DNA of 64,000 nucleotides from Companilactobacillus metriopterae (lineage in GTDB: Bacteria; Bacillota; Bacilli; Lactobacillales; Lactobacillaceae): assembly GCF_004117915.1 (NCBI RefSeq), contig NZ_RSTD01000001.1:682001-746000 (forward strand), read 5' to 3'. Positions 37,963 through 46,397 of this stretch are shown here, in pieces. Under the pieces are notes generated by a model. It was not told where the DNA came from and did no database searches. It was given only the letters and a program-made list of their open reading frames with translations. Numbering within the stretch: the stretch's first letter is position 1; the number at the start of each line of letters is the position of its first letter. The position numbers and the translations under genes are program-made.

Positions 37963-38323
37963 TCACGAATTCTTTTCCGATACTTTCAACCATAAGTTTT
38001 AATCCATCGTGTGAATTGTAATATTCTATAGTGTATTTATTAGTGGTTATTATATTTTTGTCAATTAATTTTTTTATAAAATCAACGTCAAATATTTTAA
38101 CCAGTGCTTTAATACTACTAATATTCAATACAATAGGATCGGTGTGTAACGAACCACCTGTTATCATAAGTTCATTTGTTTCTGCGTATTTGCTAATTTC
38201 ATAAAAGAATTCATTTACAGCGCCTAACCTGTTCTGTTTTTTTACTAATAGTTCCTTTAACTCTTCATTTTCCGTGTGCAATTCATCTATTCTTTTTTTA
38301 GTTTTTCGCAACATAAATTTCAT
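37949..38323 (-). CDS. Phage early protein with coiled coil, unknown
   Basis: 124 aa. A basic N-terminal coiled coil (about 5-35) is followed by a mixed alpha-beta domain. AGAGGA precedes ATG 38323. No family recognised. Confidence 0.55.
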   Translation of the reverse strand: MKFMLRKTKKRIDELHTENEELKELLVKKQNRLGAVNEFFYEISKYAETNELMITGGSLHTDPIVLNISSIKALVKIFDVDFIKKLIDKNIITTNKYTIEYYNSHDGLKLMVESIGKEFVNDKK

Positions 38324-38342
38324 TTGTCCTCTCTTTTTTGTA

Positions 38343-38813
38343 TTAATACTCTAATTCAGGTTGAACAACGACGTATAATAGACCAGAATCTTTATAATCT
38401 TTGGCTATTTCTTTAGCCCTCTTATAAGTTAGCCCTTTTATTTCACAAATTTCACCATCTGCTTCGTATGAAACTACCCAATCATTCTTTTCTACATTGC
38501 TATTTTTACCATCTTTAACAAATACACCATCTACAGTCTTACCTGTTCTATCTTTAATTTCTTCATAAGCTCCATTTAAGCATTCGTTAATATCAACACC
38601 AGTTTGCTGACACAATATAATCAATACTACTAACGTATCACCTACACTGTCTTGAAATGAACCGTTTTTATTAGAGAAGTCTTTATTAACTAGAGCATCT
38701 GAAAGTTCTTGAACTTCTTCTTTTAATTTAATGAGTTGTTTTTCTGGGTCAGTTTTATTTAGTCCACGTTTTGTTGACCATTCTTGAATGAGTGTTATTA
38801 GATTGCTATTCAT
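38343..38813 (-). CDS. MazG-like nucleotide pyrophosphohydrolase
   Basis: 156 aa. The N-terminal ~95 residues show the all-alpha MazG pattern: KLKEEVQELSDAL, then DSVGDTLVVLI, giving the EExxE...ExxD-type metal site. About 50 extra C-terminal residues form an alpha-beta tail seen in several phage proteins of this group. It may hydrolyse non-canonical or regulatory nucleotides during infection. ATGA-type overlap with the upstream gene. Confidence 0.75.
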   Translation of the reverse strand: MNSNLITLIQEWSTKRGLNKTDPEKQLIKLKEEVQELSDALVNKDFSNKNGSFQDSVGDTLVVLIILCQQTGVDINECLNGAYEEIKDRTGKTVDGVFVKDGKNSNVEKNDWVVSYEADGEICEIKGLTYKRAKEIAKDYKDSGLLYVVVQPELEY

Positions 38814-39052
38814 TCTTCTAACTCTTTCTTGATTTCAAGTATAGTTTTATTTTGAGATTCAGTTACTTCCTTCAAGTTGGAATACCATTCCTCTGCATCT
38901 TCTCTAATACTGTACACAGGTTCATCAAATTCATACGTAAGTACAGTATTTTTAATTAACTTCTCTAGTGCTACCCTTCCATCAGGGTTTTGCTTAGCAA
39001 AAAGTGCTGATAGAATCAGCGCAATCTCTCCTGCCGTAATTTGTTTATTCAT
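38810..39052 (-). CDS. Small phage protein, unknown
   Basis: 80 aa, helical, acidic C-terminal coiled segment. Coupled to the MazG-like gene by a 4-nt overlap. Confidence 0.5.
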   Translation of the reverse strand: MNKQITAGEIALILSALFAKQNPDGRVALEKLIKNTVLTYEFDEPVYSIREDAEEWYSNLKEVTESQNKTILEIKKELEE

Positions 39053-39075
39053 TATTTGCCTCTACTTTATTTGTG

Positions 39076-39168
39076 TTATTTCAACGCCTTTAACCAAGCT
39101 TTAGTTGAAATCAAACTACCTAATACGAATCCTAATATGAATACTAGTAACATTGTATTCAGTATCAT
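39076..39168 (-). CDS. 30-aa single-span membrane microprotein
   Basis: Starts in an ATGA overlap with the gene ending at 39165 and has GGAAG upstream. The sequence is one hydrophobic helix (MLLVFILGFVLGSL) followed by a short basic tail (WLKALK). The coupling and composition favour a real gene. Confidence 0.55.
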   Translation of the reverse strand: MILNTMLLVFILGFVLGSLISTKAWLKALK

Positions 39169-39413
39169 TCTTCCACTTCCTTTAATGCCTCAATAATATC
39201 TGGTACGGATATTTCTTGGACCTCTATTTCTAAATTCTCTTCAGGATTTTCAAGTAAATACTTCATTATTTCAATCGTTTCATTAGGGACTGGTTCTAGA
39301 TAATATTCTTTAACACGTCCCCATCTACGTGCAGGACCTTCTATCCAACCAATATCAATAAACTCCCAGCCTTCATGTCCCCACTTAACAGACGTGATAT
39401 ACAGATTGTGCAT
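39165..39413 (-). CDS. Phage early protein, unknown
   Basis: 82 aa, Trp-rich N-terminus (KWGHEGWEFIDIGWIEGPARRWG) and acidic C-terminal helix. Shares one base with the stop of the preceding gene. No family recognised. Confidence 0.5.
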   Translation of the reverse strand: MHNLYITSVKWGHEGWEFIDIGWIEGPARRWGRVKEYYLEPVPNETIEIMKYLLENPEENLEIEVQEISVPDIIEALKEVEE

Positions 39414-39877
39414 TATTCTTCCACCTCAACTAACATCTTTTCGTATGCAGGGTTAATATCTAGCCATTCTTGCTTGGTGTGTTTAGCTTGTATACTAGAT
39501 CCACCCTTAAACTTGCGAGATTGGTTTTGAGTAAACCATTTTAAGTAACTATCTTTTTCATATATGCCTCTTACTTCATATATGCGTTGATCTGTATATT
39601 TATCCTTCACATAATACAAAGGCTCTTGATATCCACCTTCTACATATTTGTTGAAGAATTCTTTTTCGAACCTTTCATTGTCAAGAGGATATTCAAAAAC
39701 CTCAATTAAAAACATTGCCTTTTCGGCAGCGTTAGCACTAGGTTCATCAAATAGTAACCATGATGTTGTTCCTTCGTCTTTTATAAACTCATCTAATTCT
39801 TTTAATGACTCATAAGCGCCAAGCAATTCACATGTTAACTCCCAAAAATAATCCCCATATTCTTTTCTAATCTTCAT
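39413..39877 (-). CDS. Phage early protein, unknown
   Basis: 154 aa, acidic. The segment PLYYVKDKYTDQRIY resembles strands seen in short phage DUF1642-type proteins, but the match is too weak for a call. Good AGGAGA site before ATG 39877. Confidence 0.5.
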   Translation of the reverse strand: MKIRKEYGDYFWELTCELLGAYESLKELDEFIKDEGTTSWLLFDEPSANAAEKAMFLIEVFEYPLDNERFEKEFFNKYVEGGYQEPLYYVKDKYTDQRIYEVRGIYEKDSYLKWFTQNQSRKFKGGSSIQAKHTKQEWLDINPAYEKMLVEVEE

Positions 39878-39888
39878 ATCTACTCTCC

Positions 39889-40575
39889 TTAATTACTAGC
39901 CGACCTAAGCAGCTCATTTAAGAACCTGTCTGCATCATTCCGTTTTCTGATATTTACACCCCTAGGTGTCTCTATATGTGGTTCGTATATTGAATTTACA
40001 AATTTAATATCAAGTGTTTGCTCCACTAATTCATTGCATGGAACTATATTCACATCACTAAATCCCATCGGGTCATCTAGATAGTTTTGAATTAGAAATA
40101 CATTACTGGCTGTTTTATCTAAAGAGTCACCCATTACTATTACTGCGTTCATTCCTCTAATTGACATATTGAAAATTAATATCAATGTTGCTAGTTCATC
40201 TAGCTCCTCTAGGTAATGAAAATGTTCACTCGGTCTATATTCCCATGGGAACTCTTTTTGACATTCCTGCCACCAGTGAGCAATTGCTAGACCGCCTGAA
40301 CCAGCTGCAAGTTCAAAATAGTTATCATCTTCAAATTCTGATAATTTATTTAAAACTTGTGCCACACTATCAGGTGTAAAGTCCTGTTTCTTTTTCTTGC
40401 GGTTAGCCATTTCAGACATAAAAAGTTCATGGAATTGGTCTTTTGATAAATCTGAATCCTCTTCTAAAAACTTTCTAAAAAAATCTTCTCTAGTTTGTTT
40501 GTCGAACAGGATATTCTTCAACTTGTCAGGCATTTTATAGAACTCGTTTTCTATACCGAATAAGTCAGCATTCAT
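39889..40575 (-). CDS. N6-methyltransferase-like protein lacking the catalytic motif
   Basis: 228 aa from ATG 40575 (GGAAG 6 nt upstream). KQDFTPDSVAQVL and FELAAGSGGLAI match the start of the N6-adenine methyltransferase (HsdM) fold, the latter being the SAM-binding loop. Where the catalytic NPPY/F should stand, the sequence reads SDVNIVPCNEL. It may therefore bind SAM or DNA without methylating, or be a decoy. Overlaps the upstream zinc-ribbon gene by 4 nt. Confidence 0.65.
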   Translation of the reverse strand: MNADLFGIENEFYKMPDKLKNILFDKQTREDFFRKFLEEDSDLSKDQFHELFMSEMANRKKKKQDFTPDSVAQVLNKLSEFEDDNYFELAAGSGGLAIAHWWQECQKEFPWEYRPSEHFHYLEELDELATLILIFNMSIRGMNAVIVMGDSLDKTASNVFLIQNYLDDPMGFSDVNIVPCNELVEQTLDIKFVNSIYEPHIETPRGVNIRKRNDADRFLNELLRSASN

Positions 40576-40808
40576 AGCTGTCTTCCGCACATTGGACAGT
40601 AGTTTATTTTTTCATAAACAGAATCATCTCCATAAACAGCAAGAGCAAAATCACCTTTTTTTAATTCAGATTGAAAATCATCAGAACCTATAAAAACTAT
40701 ATCCGCTTCTGTCCATATCCCTTTTATAGCTTTTGAAGAATAAACAAAGTCCGTAGTACCTGAATACTTAAATAAATTATCGGCATTACAATATCCACAT
40801 TCTTCCAT
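40572..40808 (-). CDS. Zinc-ribbon phage protein
   Basis: 78 aa from ATG 40808 (GGAGG 8 nt upstream). CGYC near the N-terminus and CPMCGRQL at the end form a two-knuckle zinc ribbon. Its start overlaps the stop of another zinc-ribbon gene (TAATG). The acidic region between suggests protein binding. Confidence 0.6.
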   Translation of the reverse strand: MEECGYCNADNLFKYSGTTDFVYSSKAIKGIWTEADIVFIGSDDFQSELKKGDFALAVYGDDSVYEKINYCPMCGRQL

Positions 40809-40921
40809 TAGAGTTTCCTCCCACAATTTGAACAGTATGTTGGTGGTAAATACACTTCACCGTAATTATCTTTCGTAAAAATTCTTGGTATCTGCATGTC
40901 GCAATATTCGCAATAGCTCAT
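40808..40921 (-). CDS. 37-aa zinc-ribbon microprotein
   Basis: Begins in an ATGA overlap with the gene ending at 40918 and ends in a TAATG overlap. It carries CEYC and CSNCGRKL, the same C-terminal knuckle type as the next gene, so the two may be related by duplication. Confidence 0.6.
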   Translation of the reverse strand: MSYCEYCDMQIPRIFTKDNYGEVYLPPTYCSNCGRKL

Positions 40922-41523
40922 TTCTTATAAATACCTAGTCGCCATTTAAACCAATTGGTTTCAGATAGCTCGCCCTTTCTTATTTCTCTGGCAAGCAGAT
41001 CTAACGTAATATTTAACTGTTTAGCTATCTCCGCTTTATCCATGCCAAGGTCTAACAGATTTTGCGCTTTGTATGAGTCGTAATTAAGCCTTACACTCTT
41101 TCTATTTTTTAAATATTTTGTCTTATCAAAAATATTATTTTTATAAAAGAATTTTAATATTGAATAACTCATACCTGTTTCTTTCTTGATGTCATCTTTC
41201 CTGCCTTTATCTAGCAATTCTTGTGCCTGTTTAAACTGCTTGTTATTACGTTTCCATTTTCTGATGTCTACATCATTCATTAAAATTGCATTCTTTACTG
41301 CTCCCGTTGAAACATCGGCACTATGAGCAATTCCTGTGATATTCTGTGTTCCAAAATCAAAAAATTTTTGAATTTTATATATTTCATGTGCAGTAATTTC
41401 ATGTGCAGTTGAATCTACCATACGTCTAAATTCTTGTATTCTAGGATCGTCAGTATGTTCAATTAAATTCCCTACACCGTAATCTTTTTCAACAGCTCTT
41501 ACTAAATGAGTGTAGTTAGTCAA
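40918..41523 (-). CDS. Protein with three helix-turn-helix-like segments, unknown
   Basis: 201 aa from TTG 41523 (AAGGAG 9 nt upstream). Three segments look like HTH units: NITGIAHSADVSTGAVKNAI (about 61-80), DIKKETGMSYSILKFFYKN (about 110-128) and EIAKQLNITLDLLAREIRKG (about 164-183). Basic overall. Probably binds DNA; its target is unknown. Confidence 0.6.
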   Translation of the reverse strand: MTNYTHLVRAVEKDYGVGNLIEHTDDPRIQEFRRMVDSTAHEITAHEIYKIQKFFDFGTQNITGIAHSADVSTGAVKNAILMNDVDIRKWKRNNKQFKQAQELLDKGRKDDIKKETGMSYSILKFFYKNNIFDKTKYLKNRKSVRLNYDSYKAQNLLDLGMDKAEIAKQLNITLDLLAREIRKGELSETNWFKWRLGIYKK

Positions 41524-41680
41524 CTCTAATAACTCCTTTCATCTTCAATTCTTCAATCATTTGTAATAGGCAATCTTTCTCATTTTCTAATTGTTGGTTT
41601 TCATTCTTTAAATCTTGATTTTCTAATTCTAATTCGTGATTTTTTCTAATAAGAAGTACTTCTTTACTAGTTCTACCCAT
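41516..41680 (-). CDS. 54-aa coiled-coil protein, unknown
   Basis: Almost all coiled coil (HELELENQDLKNENQQLENE). ATG 41680 has GGAG upstream, and its stop overlaps the start of the next gene by 8 nt. Confidence 0.6.
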   Translation of the reverse strand: MGRTSKEVLLIRKNHELELENQDLKNENQQLENEKDCLLQMIEELKMKGVIRVD

Positions 41681-41692
41681 TAGTTAGCTCCT

Positions 41693-41899
41693 TTAAAATA
41701 AGCTAGTTTCTAGATAATGCTCTGGATACATAACTCGAACATACTCATTACCAACTGACAATAAAAATAAGCTGTTGTCATCTGGGTAAAAATGATATGT
41801 TCCTTTTTGTGTTTTGATAGCTAAAAATTTATTGTGATCAGTTACTTTTTCGATATGTTCTTCTGCCTCATCGAAAAACTTTTTTAATTGATCTGTCAT
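41693..41899 (-). CDS. Small phage protein, unknown
   Basis: 68 aa, alpha-beta, no motif recognised. Starts on the last base of the ssb gene. Confidence 0.5.
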   Translation of the reverse strand: MTDQLKKFFDEAEEHIEKVTDHNKFLAIKTQKGTYHFYPDDNSLFLLSVGNEYVRVMYPEHYLETSLF

Positions 41900-42312
41900 T
41901 AGAACGGTAGATCATCATCATCAATCTCAACAGGTTTTGCACCATCAAAAGGACTTTCGTTTGATTGTTGATTTTGTGAGCTATCTTTATCTTTCTTGCT
42001 ATCAAGTAATGAAAAGCTATCTACAATTACCTCTGTTACATAGACTTTATCGCCTTGTTGATCCTCATAAGAACGTGTTTGAATACGTCCCTCGATCCCG
42101 ATTAGTGAACCTTTTGATGTGTATTTAGCTAAATTTTCAGCACCTTTGCGCCAAATTTGGCAACGAATGAAATCAGCTTCACGTTCGCCATTTTGATTTG
42201 TAAACTGTCGGTTAACAGCTAAATTAAAATCAGCTACTGCTGAACCACCAGTTGTATATCTAACTTCTATATCTTTGGTTAATCTACCTACTAGGACTAC
42301 TCTATTAATCAC
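41899..42312 (-). CDS. ssb: Single-stranded DNA-binding protein
   Basis: 137 aa. N-terminal OB fold (1-105: [31 protein letters not shown]), a Gln/Ser/Asp linker, and the acidic tip DDDLPF that recruits partner proteins. Coats single-stranded phage DNA in replication and Bet-driven recombination. Confidence 0.95.
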   Translation of the reverse strand: MINRVVLVGRLTKDIEVRYTTGGSAVADFNLAVNRQFTNQNGEREADFIRCQIWRKGAENLAKYTSKGSLIGIEGRIQTRSYEDQQGDKVYVTEVIVDSFSLLDSKKDKDSSQNQQSNESPFDGAKPVEIDDDDLPF

Positions 42313-42541
42313 GTGTTATTCTCCCAATTTTCAATTTATTAACTTTTTCTTCAAACTCATCAATTGTTAGTGGACTTCCTACATAAACTATTTCATCTTT
42401 TGGAAACTTGTAATCTAAGCACAATTGAACTTCGTGTTCGTTGAGATAGAATTGTTGTTTTCTTTCTTTTGAATCAACAATTGATACGCAGTAGCTTCCA
42501 AGTATTAATAAAAGTATTAGTAATACTAAAAATTCATACAT
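42305..42541 (-). CDS. Small membrane-anchored phage protein
   Basis: 78 aa from ATG 42541 (GGGAG 7 nt upstream). One N-terminal membrane helix (about 2-20) and a soluble charged remainder. Overlaps rusA and ssb by 8 nt each. Confidence 0.55.
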   Translation of the reverse strand: MYEFLVLLILLLILGSYCVSIVDSKERKQQFYLNEHEVQLCLDYKFPKDEIVYVGSPLTIDEFEEKVNKLKIGRITRD

Positions 42542-42950
42542 GTTCATACTCCCTTATTGTTATTTCTGTACGTGGTTTATCGCTGTACAATTTAGTAGAT
42601 TTAACTTGTATTATTTGGTTATCATCATGCCATGCGTAGCCATTTAGACCGTCCAAAATTGCTTTAGTGTAATTGTCAATATCAGGTTTAACAGTTGGTA
42701 AATGTTCGTTATTTAACCTTCTAGAGTATTCAACTTTACTAATTGATTTCTGTATTGGACGATAAAATTTAATGTCTACACTAAGAGCTATCCCTTGCTC
42801 AAAATGTTTATTTTTAAACTGTTCCTTACCAAGTTGTTCAACATACTTTTTGTAACTCTTGTATGGTTCAGCTATGTACGTTCCCCAACGTGCAACTCTT
42901 GGCCTAGAAGCAGGAACAGGTATTTCATTGATTACTAAATTAAGTTCCAC
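42534..42950 (-). CDS. rusA: RusA-family Holliday junction resolvase
   Basis: 138 aa from GTG 42950 (AGAGGTG 6 nt upstream; GTG 42959 is the alternative). Catalytic acidic residues lie in KPDIDNYTKAILDGLNG and WHDDNQI, the RusA signature. Resolves branched replication or recombination intermediates before packaging. Overlaps the replication gene by 11 nt. Confidence 0.9.
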   Translation of the reverse strand: MELNLVINEIPVPASRPRVARWGTYIAEPYKSYKKYVEQLGKEQFKNKHFEQGIALSVDIKFYRPIQKSISKVEYSRRLNNEHLPTVKPDIDNYTKAILDGLNGYAWHDDNQIIQVKSTKLYSDKPRTEITIREYEHV

Positions 42951-43848
42951 TCTTAGCACCTCTGATTCTTGCTAAGCGTTCTTGTATATCATCAGTTTGT
43001 TCAACCGTCTTAGCTTTTTTCTTGCTCCAATCAGTACCCTTTTCAATTCGGCGATTAGGGTTATTTGATTGTTTCTTAAATTGCTGACTGGCTTGTGCTT
43101 TCATTTGGTCATACTTCTCTCGAAGTTTTTTGGCCGACAAAATATTGGCATACCAAAAGCCATCTGCCTGACACCAATCAATCATGTTACTTATCTTGGT
43201 GTAGTCTCGATTATCTTGTTCGTGCATCAAACGAATATCATCAGCCCACTTTTGAAGATTAGGTTTTTTGAACTCGCTGTTGTGTTCTAGTATCTTTTCA
43301 AAGAGCTTAGTAGCTAACTGATAATTAACGTCGTCTGGTTCGTAAGTCCGCTTTTTGGACTTCGAACGTGAGGTCTTATTATCTTTAGTTTTATTTAATT
43401 TACTTTCCTTTACTTTACTTTGTGTATTAATGTCAACATTAACCTCATTTGAAGTGTCATTATTGTTTACATTAATCCAGTAAAGAGATGGTTTTTGTGA
43501 TTTTCGCCTTTTAGTAGCATCTAAATAGGTTTCTTGGATTCGTTGGCTTGTTAAGACACTAACCGAATTGAACAGTTCCTCGTCAAAGGTTCCATAAGCA
43601 ACTAAGCGTGTAACAATTTGATTAGCCATTGTTGAATTTAATCCTTCAACTTTATTGACTAACTGCATCTCTGTTAATTTATCCCACTGTAAGAAGTATC
43701 CTTTTTTATACACCGCAGACAGCAGGTAAACCATCATGAGAACACCTTTACTACCAAATTCGCCCATAATAGCACTAGTTTTTTTATTATCTGGAAAATC
43801 AACATCAAATGGGAAGTAATCAAGACCATCTTTAACAGGTCTAGCCAT
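42940..43848 (-). CDS. DUF4373-type replication initiation protein
   Basis: 302 aa. The N-terminal ~110 residues (LDYFPFDVDFPDNKK, FGSKGVLMMVYLLSAVY) match the Lin1244/Lin1753-like domain, a winged-helix DNA-binding unit of phage replication proteins. A basic Lys/Asn linker and a C-terminal DnaD/DnaB-II-like helical segment (about 185-245, with FWYANILSAKKLREKY) follow. It probably loads the host helicase at the phage origin; an origin may lie in its own coding sequence. Confidence 0.8.
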   Translation of the reverse strand: MARPVKDGLDYFPFDVDFPDNKKTSAIMGEFGSKGVLMMVYLLSAVYKKGYFLQWDKLTEMQLVNKVEGLNSTMANQIVTRLVAYGTFDEELFNSVSVLTSQRIQETYLDATKRRKSQKPSLYWINVNNNDTSNEVNVDINTQSKVKESKLNKTKDNKTSRSKSKKRTYEPDDVNYQLATKLFEKILEHNSEFKKPNLQKWADDIRLMHEQDNRDYTKISNMIDWCQADGFWYANILSAKKLREKYDQMKAQASQQFKKQSNNPNRRIEKGTDWSKKKAKTVEQTDDIQERLARIRGAKSGT

Positions 43849-43850
43849 GT

Positions 43851-44507
43851 TTAACCTCCTATGTGTAGCTTTTTAATATCTTCATCATCCAATTTGATTG
43901 GCTTGATGTGATATTTCTGTAGAAACGTCATTATTCCTGTCTTGTGTTGCTCTGTATGATGAGTTCTGCATAAAGCCATAAAATGATAGTTTGAATGATC
44001 TATTTGTTTTCTATTTCTACCAGTACCGACTGTTTCAAAATGAGCTACGTCGGCATGATTTCCACAAATACAACACTTTCTATATCTCAAACATCTCAAT
44101 TGCATAGCGTAATCATTTGGGAGCATGTCCCATGTTTTAGTTGCAAAAGGAATATCATTTTCAAAACAGAAATCAATTAAAAATGTGATATATTCATTTG
44201 CTTTTGAAACAGAGCAATTTGAAAGACTAAAGTTAACTGAACCAGTTTCTAGGTAATACTGTAATTTCATATATTGAGGAGCTTCCTCAACAAACTTAAA
44301 CCCAGACCAATCAGCAATATCTCCAATTAGTGCATATGCTTTCTTTCTCTGATCTGGTGATATCTTCCTACCATCATCAATGTTTAATTCAATTGTTGGA
44401 GTCTTACCATTTGAGTACTTTCTGATTCGATCCAAACTAAGTTCTTCATCAATTTCAATTTTTAAATTATTACCTTGAATACTTTTTAATTTGCCGAAAG
44501 TATTCAT
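43851..44507 (-). CDS. Putative HNHc nuclease (DUF968/NinB-like recombination protein)
   Basis: 218 aa. The N-terminal half resembles NinB/Orf recombination mediators; the C-terminal half is an HNH nuclease with CCICG, DVAHFE, and HFMALCRTHHTEQH. In related phages such proteins act with Bet and RusA in recombination. ATG 44507 overlaps the nuclease gene's stop by 1 nt. Confidence 0.85.
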   Translation of the reverse strand: MNTFGKLKSIQGNNLKIEIDEELSLDRIRKYSNGKTPTIELNIDDGRKISPDQRKKAYALIGDIADWSGFKFVEEAPQYMKLQYYLETGSVNFSLSNCSVSKANEYITFLIDFCFENDIPFATKTWDMLPNDYAMQLRCLRYRKCCICGNHADVAHFETVGTGRNRKQIDHSNYHFMALCRTHHTEQHKTGIMTFLQKYHIKPIKLDDEDIKKLHIGG

Positions 44508-45313
44508 TAATTTAATAGCTCGTCCATACTTACTATTTCTTTTAATTCCTTATGTTGTCGGCAATATTCGCATTGGCCACAACTTTCAGGATCAGTAATA
44601 CCATTCATTACATCAATGACTCTTTGTTGATTCTCTTCAATCTCATATTTTGCGTTTTCAAGGCGATAATTAGGAATTGAAATGATTTGCTTGTCTGGTA
44701 TCTCTTGTTTGCTGACAGCTATAATATATGGATTACACCACACGTTAAACTGTTGATGAATTAATTCTCTATAGACATACATTTGAAGTGGATAATTGTA
44801 TTCAGCAACAAATGATTGCCATTCTCTTGTTTCGTTATTCCAATATTTTTTATGAATATCTTGTGTAGTTTTTAAATCAAGAAAATATCCACGTTCTAAA
44901 TTCAAACAGTCAATTTTGCCTTTCCAGTCAACGCCATTAATCTGGCCAGTAACAATTACTTCCTTGTCACCTTGGTAAAGATTGTTAAACATGTCGTCGC
45001 TAGATAACGTATTGATCATTTGATCAGCAATGGAATAATCTTTGTAAAGCGTCCCTTTTTTGGTATACATGGTTTCACTGTTTTTATCGATGAACTCTTG
45101 ATGTGCTTCATCACTTTCAAAATAAGAGTGAAGATAATTGCCAATCAATAAAGCCTTGATATTATCTTCTTTAAATTCACCAGTTAACTTAGCTAATGCT
45201 TTTGATTCACACTTCTCAAAATCTTTAAATACTGTCGCTGATAAGTACTTAAAATCAGTATCGGAATCATAGTAATTCTGACTGTTCAGATTCTTCTTTG
45301 TTTTCGTTGTCAT
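44507..45313 (-). CDS. PD-(D/E)XK exonuclease, partner of Bet
   Basis: 268 aa from ATG 45313 (AAGGAG 9 nt upstream). Core motif: GKIDCLNLERGYFLDLKTT (Asp and DLK) with an N-terminal LLIGNYLHSYFE helix, as in RecE/Exo-VIII-like nucleases (DUF3799 group). A C-terminal CGQCEYC cluster may bind Fe-S or zinc. It likely resects DNA ends for Bet. Overlaps bet by 47 nt. Confidence 0.85.
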   Translation of the reverse strand: MTTKTKKNLNSQNYYDSDTDFKYLSATVFKDFEKCESKALAKLTGEFKEDNIKALLIGNYLHSYFESDEAHQEFIDKNSETMYTKKGTLYKDYSIADQMINTLSSDDMFNNLYQGDKEVIVTGQINGVDWKGKIDCLNLERGYFLDLKTTQDIHKKYWNNETREWQSFVAEYNYPLQMYVYRELIHQQFNVWCNPYIIAVSKQEIPDKQIISIPNYRLENAKYEIEENQQRVIDVMNGITDPESCGQCEYCRQHKELKEIVSMDELLN

Positions 45314-46007
45314 CTTGAACATCTCCTTCGACTTCTACAAATTCTTCTTCTACTTCGTTATCTAGTTCAGGGTTGTTATTGATAAGATCAGCTGCATTAG
45401 TAACGACATCAGACATCTCTGCATTAACATTCTTAGGCGCTGATTTAACTTCATTTAGGTCTTTATCATCTTCTGTATACATAGCACCTAATTCTGTTGG
45501 AAAGGCTTCTCTTAAGGCGTTAACTATTGCTGTTTTTCTAATCATTGTTGCCGGCATAGATTTCCAAGTGGCTTGACCTTTAGAAAATTCATCAATACCA
45601 ATTTCAACTCTCGTATCAATATCTCTATCCGATCGTTTGACTTCTGCCCAAGCTCCTAAAATAGTGTCTTTTGGCAGAGTAAATGCTCCTTTGAGGTATT
45701 CAACTTCATCTCCTCTTTGAACAATTACACCAGCTATAAATCCTCTAAATTGTGGATTACTTTCAGCACGCTTCATAAATGCTTCTTTAGAAACAATTAT
45801 TTGTGCTGGTTTACCATTGAACTTAACTAAGTAGGCTTCATTAAGAAATGGATTTAAATGTTGATATTTACATAACGATAGAAACATTATTGTTTCTTGA
45901 TCTGTAATTTCAGCATTACCGCTTACTAAAAATTTCTTTATCATACTAGGGGATAAATTAATTTCTTCCCCATTAGATTCATATACAACCGTTTGATCAT
46001 CTGCCAT
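45267..46007 (-). CDS. bet: Phage recombination protein Bet (RecT/Red-beta superfamily)
   Basis: 246 aa. The single-strand annealing core is about 10-185 (LCKYQHLNPFLNEAYLVKF, KEAFMKRAE, TMIRKTAIVNALREAFP), then a long acidic tail (VEEEFVEVEGD). Anneals complementary single strands exposed by the adjacent exonuclease. ATG shares a base with the stop of the upstream gene. Confidence 0.92.
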   Translation of the reverse strand: MADDQTVVYESNGEEINLSPSMIKKFLVSGNAEITDQETIMFLSLCKYQHLNPFLNEAYLVKFNGKPAQIIVSKEAFMKRAESNPQFRGFIAGVIVQRGDEVEYLKGAFTLPKDTILGAWAEVKRSDRDIDTRVEIGIDEFSKGQATWKSMPATMIRKTAIVNALREAFPTELGAMYTEDDKDLNEVKSAPKNVNAEMSDVVTNAADLINNNPELDNEVEEEFVEVEGDVQDDNENKEESEQSELL

Positions 46008-46123
46008 TATTCTTCTCCTTTAAATAATTGCTCATCTGCCCATTCGTCATAAGGGTCAGTATTAGGTTCAAATTCTTTTTTATATGTTGGTTCTTCTAAA
46101 TTTGGTTCTTCTGGAAATGTCAT
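46007..46123 (-). CDS. 38-aa acidic microprotein
   Basis: Begins MTFPEEPNLEEP and ends DEQLFKGEE; very acidic. Its stop overlaps the bet ATG (TAATG) and AAGGAA precedes its start, so it is probably the first gene of the recombination group. Confidence 0.6.
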   Translation of the reverse strand: MTFPEEPNLEEPTYKKEFEPNTDPYDEWADEQLFKGEE

Positions 46124-46146
46124 ATTCAATTCCTTTTCATATGTGC

Positions 46147-46212
46147 TATAATTTCTTTATAAAATATTTTTGAATGTTTCTGACTTCCTATTTGCCTAGG
46201 GAGTCTTTTTTT
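46147..46212 (+). ncRNA. Possible short rightward RNA with own promoter and terminator
   Basis: An extended -10 (TGCTATAAT, 46144-46152) is followed 30 nt later by a hairpin GACTTCCTA/TAGGGAGTC (46182-46205, one G-U pair) and seven T on the plus strand. The hairpin has no T-run on the minus strand, so it serves rightward transcription although all neighbours read leftward. A transcript of roughly 50 nt would be antisense to the 3' end of the gene at 46188-46397. No strong -35 is seen. Confidence 0.4.
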
Positions 46213-46397
46213 GTGCCTTCATTTCCAAATAGTAGATTTACTAACTTATCAGAAACGTTTTTAAATTTACTTTCAAAATCCACTTCAATATCAAACATAT
46301 TGTTTAGCCCGACTTTCCCAACGAATAATCCAAGTCCAAACATTATTGACATCATTAGTAGATATCCTGTTATACTGACCGTCATTTGATTCACCAT
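46188..46397 (-). CDS. Small membrane protein, unknown
   Basis: 69 aa. One hydrophobic segment (about 9-31) and a soluble basic tail. Its stop codon lies inside the hairpin of the opposite-strand terminator. Confidence 0.55.
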   Translation of the reverse strand: MVNQMTVSITGYLLMMSIMFGLGLFVGKVGLNNMFDIEVDFESKFKNVSDKLVNLLFGNEGTKKDSLGK

